Part shown: positions 50,395-63,201 of the stretch, piece by piece
How positions within the stretch are numbered: position 1 is the first letter of the stretch
Layout: every line of letters starts with the position of its first letter
Assembly: GCF_031143425.1 (NCBI RefSeq)
Contig: NW_027150007.1
Span: forward strand, 62,001-126,000
Reading direction: 5' to 3'
DNA from: Pleurodeles waltl
Lineage: Eukaryota > Chordata > Amphibia > Caudata > Salamandridae
DNA length: 64,000 nucleotides
Notes under the pieces: model-generated
Databases searched by the model: none
The model's input: only the letters and a program-made list of their open reading frames with translations
Told to the model about the DNA's origin: nothing
Made by a program: the position numbers and the translations under genes

Positions 50395-52816
50395 CAATCT
50401 GCTCAGAACATTATTTTCTCCAAGATCGAACACAGCGATATGCTTCCCATAGGCCGTCTTCCACAATCTCTAGGATGAGCCCAATGATATGTGACAGTGG
50501 AGCTAGGGTGATATTCAAACTCATGATTCATTAGTATACTAAATTGTAGGTGGAGGTTCGGCATTAGTAAGGCTTTTCTTAGTTCAGAGTCATATGAGGG
50601 GTTGTACTAGATCTCAAGTGTGAGAATTACTTGCATAGTGGCATAGCTTGCCATGTGCATTAAGACAAACTTTTAATTTTTAAAATAGAATATTGAAAGA
50701 AGGATTAGAATCACACGTCCCAAAAATTATTTAAGCTTGTAATTTTCCCAAAATTAACAATGAGTGAAACGTTTAACTCACCACTTTTTAATAATACCTT
50801 ACTTTTCAGAATAGAAATATACGTAATATAAATTCAGGAAGAGAGTTTACAGAATGATATGTAATAAGGAGATAACTGAGAACAAAAAAGAGTTTGGGAA
50901 AGCTATAGTAAAAAGCGCAAAACTGATACAGATAAAAAGCCAAATGTCCTTAATGTTCCTTGCCTAGCTTTCTAAATGTTTGGCTATAGTGCATAGATAC
51001 CACTAAACTATTAATTGAAGAAAATTGAGTGCTGGAAATATACTGGTGAAATGTGAAGATGAGGGTATGTGTGTGTCTGCCTTCGTTTGTACAGCACCTC
51101 ACAAAATTAAAAAGAAACATCTGTGGAGTCTTTTTCAAGGGCAAGAAAAAGAGGACAACAGTGAAAATGGCATATTTTCTAAGAAAAACGCATTCAACAA
51201 AGACTTTTCAAGGTCAGTAAATTAAAGAAAGCTTTTTAACCACCCGATTGATATTAAGTAGATCTAGCGATAATGATCTAGGCACTGGCACTATGTTGGA
51301 GTGAGTCTCAATTAAGTTTGATTTACACTTTGACTATTGCTTGCCTGTATTTTAAAATATCAAACATTACATGTGCATTTAAATGCTTCCCAAATAGTTT
51401 TAATAATAACATATAGTTCAAATAATAAATAATTATTATATTTCACTTATATGCAACAATAATTATATGATGAGAGGATTGATTTTTATTTTTTTAAGCT
51501 CAAAGTTTTGCGGTTTTCATATCTTTTACCTCTCCATGATGTGGAAACAAAACGTACCATTAATGAGAATACTAATCCTTTCCATTTTACTGCTGCTTTT
51601 GGTCTGTTGGAACAATAATGTCCTCTAATCAAAATCTGATGCCACCTGTAGCTTATTTCAGATTGGTAAAGGTTCTTGCTTTAGTACTATTTTGTTCAAT
51701 AACGTTCTTTCATCGCCACATTTATGTCTTATTCTTGATATATATCATTCAATCCGTTGTGGTAGCAGTCTGTTTACAGACCACTGAAACCTTCTTGGTA
51801 TATGTACTGACTTCAAAGAAGACTCTGCAGTGGAGGTGTGACATTAGCGAGTCAATGGGGTTGGGGATCTCCCTGGTTCCACTGTTTTTATCTACCTGAA
51901 TGTTTGTAGATCTAAAAGTCAGAGTCTGATGCATAGCACTCTGCAATACTCAATTATTCGAATGACATCTGCTCGTAGATGAGATAGAAATGGCATGATG
52001 TCTGTCAGCAGTGTAAGTTGGAGTATCTCTTACAGTGGTATCTCTGCAAGATACGTAACCCTATTGGGTTCCATCATTGCTTTGGCTGCAAGGCTTACCA
52101 TATGTAAACCCTCTTCCTCCATAATTGCTCCATGTGCACCCTTAATCAAGCTGTGTGCTTGATGACTTTGGGCGGCTCTTCATTTGGAAAAGGTGTACAT
52201 TCGCCAGTCTGTCTCAAGGGTATTTAAGTGCTGCGCTTCCTTCTAGAACTTCCAAACAAGTCTCATTGGTCAGTTGCATATGCAACTGATGGTAGTCAAG
52301 CTCCAAGTCTTCAGGCACATCCAAATGAGGCACTTTTCTCAATTCTACTTGCTCAATATATTGGAAACTATGAACACTAAAAGGACTCTGCCACCAGCAT
52401 CACCAGGAGTATCCCTTTATAGACAATAAGGTCCCTCTCAATTGATGGTTTAAAGATTAAATTTTTTTGTTATGTCTTTCTGAGGTCAACACTCTTCCCT
52501 TACTATTGACATTTTTGAATAAAAATGACTTTCATATTGTCATCCAGGGTTGAATGAAATAAAATTGATGTGATTCAAAGGGTCTACATGATAGAAGCTG
52601 ATGGCTTAGCCCCGGTTTTAATGTTCTGAGGGTCTCTTTATTTGGGTTTCCACCTTGGATGTTATACCCCACCAGCTCCTGCTGCAAAGACCTTGGAGCA
52701 ATGTTTTGGGCTTGGTTTTCATGGCGGTATCCTTTGACACAGGATACAAAATAAAGCCATTATGAATTTCCATTGCTGATAGTCACCATGCCATATCTGC
52801 CTCAGAACAAGCAAAT
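50395..52816. repeat. Monomer 21 (type G)
   Basis: 2422 bp copy of monomer 11 with all its private variants. Palindrome at 52270-52289. Confidence 0.95.
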
Positions 52817-55244
52817 CAAGCTGCTCAGAACATTCTTTTCTCCAAGATCGAACACAGCGATATGCTTCCCATAGGCCGTCTTCCACAATCTCTAGGATGA
52901 GCCCAATGATATGTGACAGTGGAGCTAGGGTGATCTTCAAACTCATGATTCATTAGTATACTAAATTGTAGGTGGAGGTTCGGCATTAGTAAGGCTTTTC
53001 TTAGTTCAGAGTCATATGAGGGGTTGTACTAGATCTCAAGTGTGAGAATTACTTGCATAGTGGCATAGCTTGCCATGTGCATTAAGACAAAATTTTAATT
53101 TTTAAAATAGAATATTGAAAGAAGGATTAGAATCACACGTCCCAAAAATTATTTAAGCTTGTAATTTTCCCAAAATTAACAACGAGTGAAACGTTTAACT
53201 CACCACTTTTTAATAATACCTTACTTTTCAGAATAGAAATATACGTAATATAAATTCAGGAAGAGGGAAAGTAGTTACAGAATGATATGTAATAAGGAGA
53301 TGACTGAGAACAAAAAAGAGTTTGGGAAAGCTATAGTAAAAAGCGCAAACCTGATACAGATAAAAAGCCAAATGTCCTTAATGTTCCTTGCCTAGCTTTC
53401 TAAATGTTTGGCTGTAGTGCATAGATACCACTAAACTATTAATTGAAGAAAATTGAGTGCTGGAAATATACTGGTGAAATGTGAAGATGAGGGTATGTGT
53501 GTGTCTGCCTTCGTTTGTACAGCACTTCACAAAATTAAAAAGAAACATCTGTGGGGTCTTTTTCAAGGGCAAGAAAAAGAGGACAACAGTGAAAATGGCA
53601 TATTTTCTAAGAAAAATGCATTCAACAAACACTTTTCAAGGTTAGTAAATTAAAGAAAGCTTTTTAACCACCCGATTGATATTAAGTAGATCTAGCGATA
53701 ATGATCTAGGCACTGGCACTATGTTGGAGTAAGTCTCAATTAAGTTTGATTTACACTTTGATTATTGCTTGCCTGTATTTTAAAATATCAAACATTACAT
53801 GTGCATTTAAATGCTTCCCAAATAGTTTTAATAATAACATATAGTTCAAATAATGAATAATTATTATATATCACTAATATGCAACAAAAATTATATGATG
53901 AGAGGATTGATTTTTATTTTTTTAAGCTCAAAGTTTTGTGGTTTTCATATCTTTTACCTCTCCATGATGGGGAAACAAAACGTACCATTAATGAGAATAC
54001 TAATCCTTTCCATTTTACTGCTGCTTTAGGTCTGTTGGAACAATAATGTCCTCTAATCAAAATCTGATGCCACCTGTAGCTTATTTCAGATTGGTAAAGG
54101 TTCTTGCTTTAGTACTATTTTGTTCAATAACGTTCTTTCATCGCCATATTTATGTCTTATTCATGATATATGTCATTCATTCCGTTATGGTAGCAGTCTG
54201 TTTACAGACCACTGAAACCTTCTTGGTATATGTACTGAGTTCAAAGAAGACTCTGCAGTGGAGGTGTGACATTAGCGTGTCAATGGGGTTGGGGATCTCC
54301 CTGGTTCCACTGTTTTTATCTACCTGAATGTTTGTAGATCTAAAAGTCAGAGTCTCATGCATAGCACTCTGCAATACTCAATTATTCGAATGACATCTGC
54401 TCGTAGATGAGATAGAAATGGCATGATGTCTGTCAGCAGTGTAAGTTGGAGTATCTCTTACAGTGGTATCTCTGCAAGATACGTAACCCTATTGGGTTCC
54501 ATCATTGCTTTGGCTGCAAGGCTTACCATATGTAAACCCTCTTCCTCCATAATTGCTCCATGTGCACCCTTAATCAAGCTGTGTGCTTGATGACTTTGGG
54601 CGGCTCTTCATTTGGAAAAGGTGTACATTCGCCAGTCTGTCTCAAGGGTATTTAAGTGCTGCGCTTCCTTCTAGAACTTCCAAACAAGTCTCATTGGTCA
54701 GTTGCATATGCAACTGATGGTAGTCAAGCTCCAAGTCTTCAGGCACATCCAAATGAGGCACTTTTCTCAATTCTACTTGCTCAATATATTGGAAACTATG
54801 AACACTAAAAGGACTCTGCCACCAGCATCACCAGGAGTATCCCTTTATAGACAATAAGGTCCCTCTCAATTGATGGTTTAAAGATTAAATTTTTTAGTTA
54901 TGTCTTTCTGAGGTCAACACTCTTCCCTTACTATTGACATTTTTGAATAAAAATGACTTTCATATTGTCATCCAGGGTTGAATGAAATAAAATTGATGTG
55001 ATTCAAAGGGTCTACATGATAGAAGCTGATGGCTTAGCCCCGGTTTTAATGTCCTGAGGGTCTCTTTATTTGGGTTTCCACCTTGGATGTTATACCCCAC
55101 CAGCTCCTGCTGCAAAGAGCTTGGAGCAATGTTTTGGGCTTGGTTTTCATGGCGGTATCCTTTGACACAGGATACAAAATAAAGCCATTATGAATTTCCA
55201 TTCCTGATAGTCACCATGCCATATCTGCCTCAGAACAAGCAAAT
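52817..55244. repeat. Monomer 22 (type H)
   Basis: 2428 bp copy of monomer 12. Palindrome at 54698-54717. Confidence 0.95.
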
Positions 55245-56620
55245 CAATCTGCTCAGAACATTCTTTTCTCCAAGATCGAACACAGCGATATGCTTCCCAT
55301 AGGCCGTCTTCCGCAATCTCTAGGATGAGCCCAATGATATGTGACAGTGGAGCTAGGGTGATCTTCAAACTCATGATTCATTAGTATACTAAATTGTAGG
55401 TGGAGGTTCAGCATTAGTAAGGCTTTTCTTAGTTCAGAGCCATATGAGGGGTTGTACTAGATCTCAAGTGTAAGAATTGCTTGCATAGTGGTAAAGCTTG
55501 CCATGTGCATTAAGACAAAAAAAATATTTTTAAAATAGAATATTGAAAGAAGGATTAGAATCATACGTCCCAAAAATTATTTAAGGTTGTAATTTTCCCA
55601 AAATTATCAATTAGTGAAACGTTTAACTCACCACTTTTTAATAATACCTTACTTTTCAGAATAGAAATATACGTAATATAAATTCAGGAAGAGGGTTTAC
55701 AGAATGATATGTAATAAGGAGATAACTGAGAACAAAAAAGAGTTTGGGAAAGCTATAGTAAAAAGCGCTAAACTGATACAGATAAAAAGCCAAATGTCCT
55801 TAATGTTCCTTGCCTAGCTTTCTAAATGTTTGGCTATAGTGCATAGATACCACTAAACTATTAATTGAGGAAAATTGAGTGCTGGAAATATACTGGTGAA
55901 ATGTGAAGATGAGGGTATGTGTGTGTCTGCCTTCGTTTGTACAGCACCTCACAAAATTAAAAAGAAACATCTGTGGGGTCTTTTTCAAGGGCAAGAAAAA
56001 GAGGACAACAGTGAAAATGGCATATTTTCTAAGAAAAACGCATTCAACAAACACTTTTCAAGGTCAGTAAATTAAAGAAAGCTTTTTAACCACCCGATTG
56101 ATATTAAGTAGATCTAGCGATAATGATCTAGGCACTGGCACTATGTTGGAGTGAGTCTCAATTAAGTTTGATTTACACTTTGACTATTGCTTGCCTGTAT
56201 TTTAAAATATCAAACATTACATGTGCATTTAAATGCTTCCCAAATAGTTTTAATAATAACATATAGTTCAAATAATAAATAATTATTATATTTCACTTAT
56301 ATGCAACAATAATTATATGATGAGAGGATTGATTTTTATTTTTTTAAGCTCAAAGTTTTGCGGTTTTCATATCTTTTACCTCTCCATGATGTGGAAACAA
56401 AACGTACCATTAATGAGAATACTAATCCTTTCCATTTTACTGCTGCTTTAGGTCTGTTGGAACAATAATGTCCTCTAATCAAAATCTGATGCCACCTGTA
56501 GCTTATTTCAGATTGGTAAAGGTTCTTGCTTTAGTACTATTTTGTTCAATAACGTTCTTTCATCGCCACATTTATGTCTTATTCTTGATATATATCATTC
56601 AATCCGTTGTGGTAGCAGTC

Positions 56621-57226
56621 AGCAACCTCGGCTTCATCTTGGACCCCCTTCTCACCATGACCAAGCAAGTCAACGCCGTGTCCTCCGCCTGCTTCCTCAC
56701 CCTCCGCATGCTCCGCAAGATCTTCCGCTGGATCCCCGCCGACACCAGAAAAACCGTGACCCACGCCCTCGTCACGAGCCGCCTGGACTACGGCAACACC
56801 CTCTACGCTGGGACCACCGCCAAACTCCAAAATCGCCTGCAACGCATTCAAAACGCCTCAGCCCGCCTCATCCTCGACGTACCCCGCAACAGCCACATCT
56901 CCGCACACCTGAGACACCTGCATTGGCTCCCAGTCAGCAAAAGGATCACCTTCCGACTTCTCACCCACGCACACAAAGCCCTCCACGACAAGGGACCGGA
57001 ATACCTCAACAGACGGCTCAACTTCTACGTCCCCACCCGCCCCCTCTGCTCCTCTGGCCTCGCACTCGCCGCCGTCCCTCGCATCCGACGCTCCACGGCG
57101 GGTGGGAGATCTTTCTCCTTCCTGGCGGCCAAGACCTGGAACTCCCTCCCCACCAGCCTCAGGACCACCCAGGACCACTCTGCTTTCCGGAGACTCCTAA
57201 AGACCTGGCTGTTCGAGCAGGGATAA
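56621..57226 (+). pseudogene. Reverse-transcriptase C-terminal fragment, frame open to the natural stop
   Basis: 201-codon remnant with the same motifs as the other copies. It is in phase with the satellite frame from 56468, giving 252 codons. It shows that the 31608 frameshift is either private to monomer 13 or a base-calling error there. Confidence 0.88.
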
Positions 57227-57311
57227 CCACCCCCTTTGTCCCTAGCGCCTTGAGACCCGCACGGGTGAGTAGCGCGCTTTATAAATGCTAATGATTTGAT
57301 TTGATTTGATT
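56621..57311 (+). mobile_element. 5'-truncated CR1/L2-group non-LTR retrotransposon, monomer 23
   Basis: 691-bp counterpart of the insert at 31082-31771, with the same substitutions but with the full C run at 57147-57151. The tail has four GATTT units abutting TGTTTACAG. Confidence 0.9.
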
Positions 57312-58357
57312 TGTTTACAGACCACTGAAACCTTCTTGGTATATGTACTGAGTTCAAAGAAGACTCTGCAGTGGAGGTGTGACATTAGCGTGTCAATGGG
57401 GTTGGGGATCTCCCTGGTTCCACTGTTTTTATCTACCTGAATGTTTGTAGATCTAAAAGTCAGAGTCTCATGCATAGCACTCTGCAATACTCAATTTTTC
57501 GAATGACATCTGCTCGTAGATGAGATAGAAATGGCATGATGTCTGTCAGCAATGTAAGTTGGAGTAGCTCTGAGAGGGGTATCTCTGCAAGATACGTAAC
57601 CCTATTGGGTTCCATCATTGCTTTGGCTGCAAGGCTTACCATATGTAAACCCTCTTCCTCCATAATTGCTCCATGTGCACCCTTAATCAAGCTGTGTGCT
57701 TGATGACTTTGGGCGGCTCTTCTTTTGGAATAGGTGTACTTTCGCCAGTCTGTCTCAAGGGTATTTAAGTGCTGCGCTCCCTTCTAGAACCTCCAAACAA
57801 GTCTCATTGGTCAGTTGCATATGCAACTGATGGTAGTCAAGCTCCAAGTCTTCAGGCACATCCAAATGAGGCATTTTTCTCAATTCTACTTGCTCAATAT
57901 ATTGGAAACCATGAACACCAAAAGGACTCTGCCACCAGCATCATCAGGAGTATCCCTTTATAGACAATAAGGTCCCTCTCAATTGATGGTTTAAAGATTA
58001 CATTTTTTAGTTATGTCTTTCTGAGGTCAACACTCTTCCCTTACTATTGACATTTTTGAATAAAAATGACTTTCATATTGTCATCCAGGGTTGAATGAAA
58101 TAAAATGTATGTGATTCAAAGGGTCTACATGATAGAAGCTGATGGCTTTGCCCCGGTTTTAATGTCCTGAGGGTCTCTTTATTTGGGTTTCCACCTTGGA
58201 TGTTATACCCCACCAGCTCCTGCTGCAAAGAGCTTGGAGCAATGTTTTGGGCTTGGTTTTCATGGCGGTATCCTTTGACACAGGATACAAAATAAAGCCA
58301 TTATGAATTTCCATTGCTGATAGTCACCATGCCATATCTGCCTCAGAACAAGCAAAT

Positions 58358-60779
58358 CAATCTGCTCAGAACATTCTTTTCTCCAAGATCGAACACAGCG
58401 ATATGCTTCCCATAGGCCGTCTTCCACAATCTCTAGGATGAGCCCAATGATATGTGACAGTGGAGCTAGGGTGATCTTCAAACTCATGATTCATTAGTAT
58501 ACTAAATTGTAGGTGGAGGTTCGGCATTAGTAAGGCTTTTCTTAGTTCAGAGTCATATGAGGGGTTGTACTAGATCTCAAGTGTGAGAATTACTTGCATA
58601 GTGGCATAGCTTGCCATGTGCATTAAGACAAAATTTTTATTTTTAAAATAGAATATTGAAAGAAGGATTAGAATCACACGTCCCAAAAATTATTTAAGCT
58701 TGTAATTTTCCCAAAATTAACAATGAGTGAAACGTTTAACTCACCACTTTTTAATAATACCTTACTTTTCAGAATAGAAATATACGTAATATAAATTCAG
58801 GAAGAGGGTTTACAGAATGATATGTAATAAGGAGATAACTGAGAACAAAAAAGAGTTTGGGAAAGCTATAGTAAAAAGCGCAAAACTGATACAGATAAAA
58901 AGCCAAATGTCCTTAATGTTCCTTGCCTAGCTTTCTAAATGTTTGGCTATAGTGCATAGATACCACTAAACTATTAATTGAAGAAAATTGAGTGCTGGAA
59001 ATATACTGGTGAAATGTGAAGATGAGGGTATGTGTGTGTCTGCCTTCGTTTGTACAGCACCTCACAAAATTAAAAAGAAACATCTGTGGGGTCTTTTTCA
59101 AGGGCAAGAAAAAGAGGACAACAGTGAAAATGGCATATTTTCTAAGAAAAACGCATTCAACAAACACTTTTCAAGGTCAGTAAATTAAAGAAAGCTTTTT
59201 AACCACCCGATTGATATTAAGTAGATCTAGCGATAATGATCTAGGCACTGGCACTATGTTGGAGTGAGTCTCAATTAAGTTTGATTTACACTTTGACTAT
59301 TGCTTGCCTGTATTTTAAAATATCAAACATTACATGTGCATTTAAATGCTTCCCAAATAGTTTTAATAATAACATATAGTTCAAATAATAAATAATTATT
59401 ATATTTCACTTATATGCAACAATAATTATATGATGAGAGGATTGATTTTTATTTTTTTAAGCTCAAAGTTTTGCGGTTTTCATATCTTTTACCTCTCCAT
59501 GATGTGGAAACAAAACGTACCATTAATGAGAATACTAATCCTTTCCATTTTACTGCTGCTTTAGCTCTGTTGGAACAATAATGCCCTCTAATCAAAATCT
59601 GATGCCACCTGTAGCTTATTTCAGATTGGTAAAGGTTCTTGCTTTAGTACTATTTTGTTCAATAACGTTCTTTCATCGCCACATTTATGTCTTATTCTTG
59701 ATATATATCATTCAATCCGTTGTGGTAGCAGTCTGTTTACAGACCACTGAAACCTTCTTGGTATATGTACTGAGTTCAAAGAAGACTCTGCAGTGGAGGT
59801 GTGACATTAGCGTGTCAATGGTGTTGGGGATCTCCCTGGTTCCACTGTTTTTATCTACCTGAATGTTTGTAGATCTAAAAGTCAGAGTCTCATGCATAGC
59901 ACTCTGCAATACTCAATTATTCGAATGACATCTGCTCGTAGATGAGATAGAAATGGCATGATGTCTGTCAGCAGTGTAAGTTGGAGTATCTCTTACAGTG
60001 GTATCTCTGCAAGATACGTAACCCTATTGGGTTCCATCATTGCTTTGGCTGCAAGGCTTACCATATGTAAACCCTCTTCCTCCATAATTGCTCCATGTGC
60101 ACCCTTAATCAAGCTGTGTGCTTGATGACTTTGGGCGGCTCTTCATTTGGAAAAGGTGTACATTCGCCAGTCTGTCTCAAGGGTTTTTAAGTGCTGCGCT
60201 TCCTTCTAGAACTTCCAAACAAGTCTCATTGGTCAGTTGCATATGCAACTGATGGTAGTCAAGCTCCAAGTCTTCAGGCACATCCAAATGAGGCACTTTT
60301 CTCAATTCTACTTGCTCAATATATTGGAAACTATGAACACTAAAAGGACTCTGCCACCAGCATCACCAGGAGTATCCCTTTATAGACAATAAGGTCCCTC
60401 TCAATTGATGGTTTAAAGATTACATTTTTTAGTTATGTCTTTCTGAGGTCAACACTCTTCCCTTACTATTGACATTTTTGAATAAAAATGACTTTCATAT
60501 TGTCATCCAGGGTTGAATGAAATAAAATTGATGTGATTCAAAGGGTCTACATGATAGAAGCTGATGGCTTAGCCCCGGTTTTAATGTCCTGAGGGTCTCT
60601 TTATTTGGGTTTCCACCTTGGATGTTATACCCCACCAGCTCCTGCTGCAAAGAGCTTGGAGCAATGTTTTGGGCTTGGTTTTCATGGCGGTATCCTTTGA
60701 CACAGGATACAAAATAAAGCCATTATGAATTTCCATTGCTGATAGTCACCATGCCATATCTGCCTCAGAACAAGCAAAT
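58358..60779. repeat. Monomer 24 (type J)
   Basis: 2422 bp copy of monomer 14 with the same ATGCCCTCTAATC and the same weakened TATA-like element (60184-60191). It has C at 59565 where monomer 14 has G. Its 3' end (GGGCTTGG) is the non-recombinant form. Palindrome at 60233-60252. Confidence 0.94.
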
Positions 60780-63201
60780 CAAGCTGCTCAGAACATTCTT
60801 TTCTCCAAGATCAAACACAGCGATATGCTTCCCATAGGCCGTCTTCCGCAATCTCTAGGATGAGCCCAATGATATGTGACAGTGGAGCTAGGGTGATCTT
60901 CAAACTCATGATTCATTAGTATACTAAATTGTAGGTGGAGGTTCAGCATTAGTAAGGCTTTTCTTAGTTCAGAGCCATATGAGGGGTTGTACTAGATCTC
61001 AAGTGTAAGAATTGCTTGCATAGTGGTATAGCTTGCCATGTGCATTAAGACAAAAAATTTATTTTTAAAATAGAATATTGAAAGAAGGATTAGAATCATA
61101 CGTCCCAAAAATTATTTAAGGTTGTAATTTTCCCAAAATTAACAATTAGTGAAACGTTTAACTCACCACTTTTTAATAATACCTTACTTTTCAGAATAGA
61201 AATATACGTAATATAAATTCAGGAAGAGGGTTTACAGAATGATATGTAATAAGAAGATAACTGAGAACAAAAAAGAGTTTGGGAAAGCTATAGTAAAAAG
61301 CGCAAAACTGATACAGATAAAAAGCCAAATGTCCTTAATGTTCCTTGCCTAGCTTTCTAAATGTTTGGCTATAGTGCATAGATACCACTAAACTATTAAT
61401 TGAAGAAAATTGAGTGCTGGAAATATACTGGTGAAATGTGAAGATGAGGGTATGTGTGTGTCTGCCTTCGTTTGTACAGCACCTCACAAAATTAAAAAGA
61501 AACATCTGTGGGGTCTTTTTCAAGGGCAAGAAAAAGAGGACAACAGTGAAAATGGCATATTTTCTAAGAAAAACGCATTCAACAAACACTTTTCAAGGTC
61601 AGTAAATTAAAGAAAGCTTTTTAACCACCCGATTGATATTAAGTAGATCTAGCGATAATGATCTAGGCACTGGCACTATGTTGGAGTGAGTCTCAATTAA
61701 GTTTGATTTACACTTTGACTATTGCTTGCCTGTATTTTAAAATATCAAACATTACATGTGCATTTAAATGCTTCCCAAATAGTTTTAATAATAACATATA
61801 GTTCAAATAATAAATAATTATTATATTTCACTTATATGCAACAATAATTAGATGATGAGAGGATTGATTTTTATTTTTTTAAGCTCAAAGTTTTGCGGTT
61901 TTCATATCTTTTACCTCTCCATGATGTGGAAACAAAACGTACCATTAATGAGAATACTAATCCTTTCCATTTTACTGCTGCTTTAGGTCTGTTGGAACAA
62001 TAATGTCCTCTAATCAAAATCTGATGCCACCTGTAGCTTATTTCAGATTGGTAAAGGTTCTTGCTTTAGTACTATTTTGTTCAATAACGTTCTTTCATCG
62101 CCACATTTATGTCTTATTCTTGATATATATCATTCAATCCGTTGTGGTAGCAGTCTGTTTACAGACCACTGAAACCTTCTTGGTATATGTACTGGGTTCA
62201 AAGAAGACTCTGCAGTGGAGGTGTGACATTAGCGTGTCAATGGGGTTGGGGATCTCCCTGGTTCCACTGTTTTTATCTACCTGAATGTTTGTAGATCTAA
62301 AAGTCAGAGTCTCATGCATAGCACTCTGCAATACTCAATTTTTCGAATGACATCTGCTCGTAGATGAGATAGAAATGGCATGATGTCTGTCAGCAATGTA
62401 AGTTGGAGTAGCTCTGAGAGGGGTATATCTGCAAGATACGTAACCCAATTGGGTTCCATCATTGCTTTGGCTGCAAGGCTTACCATATGTAAACCCTCTT
62501 CCTCCATAATTGCTCCATGTGCACCCTTAATCAAGCTGTGTGCTTGATGACTTTGGGCGGCTCTTCTTTTGGAATAGGTGTACTTTCGCCAGTCTGTCTC
62601 AAGGGTATTTAAGTGCTGCGCTCCCTTCTAGAACCTCCAAACAAGTCTCATTGGTCAGTTGCATATGCAACTGATGGTAGTCAAGCTCCAAGTCTTCAGG
62701 CACATCCAAATGAGGCATTTTTCTCAATTCTACTTGCTCAATATATTGGAAACTATGAACACCAAAAGGACTCTGCCACCAGCATGATCAGGAGTATCCC
62801 TTTATAGACAATAAGGTCCCTCTCAATTGATGGTTTAAAGATTACATTTTTTAGTTATGTCTTTCTGAGGTCAACACTCTTCCGTTACTATTGACATTTT
62901 TTAATAAAAAGGACTTTCATATTGTCATCCAGGGTTGAATGAAATTAAATTGATGTAATTCAAAGGGTCTACATGATAGAAGCTGATGGCTTAGCCCCGG
63001 TTTTAATGTCCTGAGGGTATCTTTATTTGGGTTTCCACCTTGGATGTTATACCCCACCAGCTCCTGCTGCAAAGAGCTTGGAGCAATGTTTTGGGCTTGG
63101 TTTTCATGGCGGTATCCTTTGACACAGGATACAAAATAAAGCCATTATGAATTTCCATTGCTGATAGTCACCATGCCATATCTGCCTCAGAACAAGCAAA
63201 T
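60780..63201. repeat. Monomer 25 (type K)
   Basis: 2422 bp, a type found once in the window. Private variants are AGATCAAACACAG, AATAATTAGATGATG, GTACTGGGTTCAAAG, GCATGATCAGG and AAAAAGGACTTTC. Palindrome at 62655-62674. Confidence 0.93.

Larger units (their letters stand above)
55245..58357. repeat. Monomer 23 (type I) with retroelement insertion
   Basis: 3113 bp copy of monomer 13, one base longer because the C run in the retroelement is intact. Insertion at 56621-57311. Palindrome at 57810-57829. Confidence 0.95.
35069..60608. repeat. 25.5-kb higher-order repeat unit, copy 2
   Basis: This block is 25540 bp because it has one extra C in the retroelement of monomer 23. It repeats the order, private variants, both retroelement insertions and the 79-bp deletion of copy 1. 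After it, the next monomer (starting at 60780) is not a B copy: C at 60674 where 35134 has A, and several private changes follow. The array therefore does not continue as a simple third repeat of the decamer. Confidence 0.92.
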
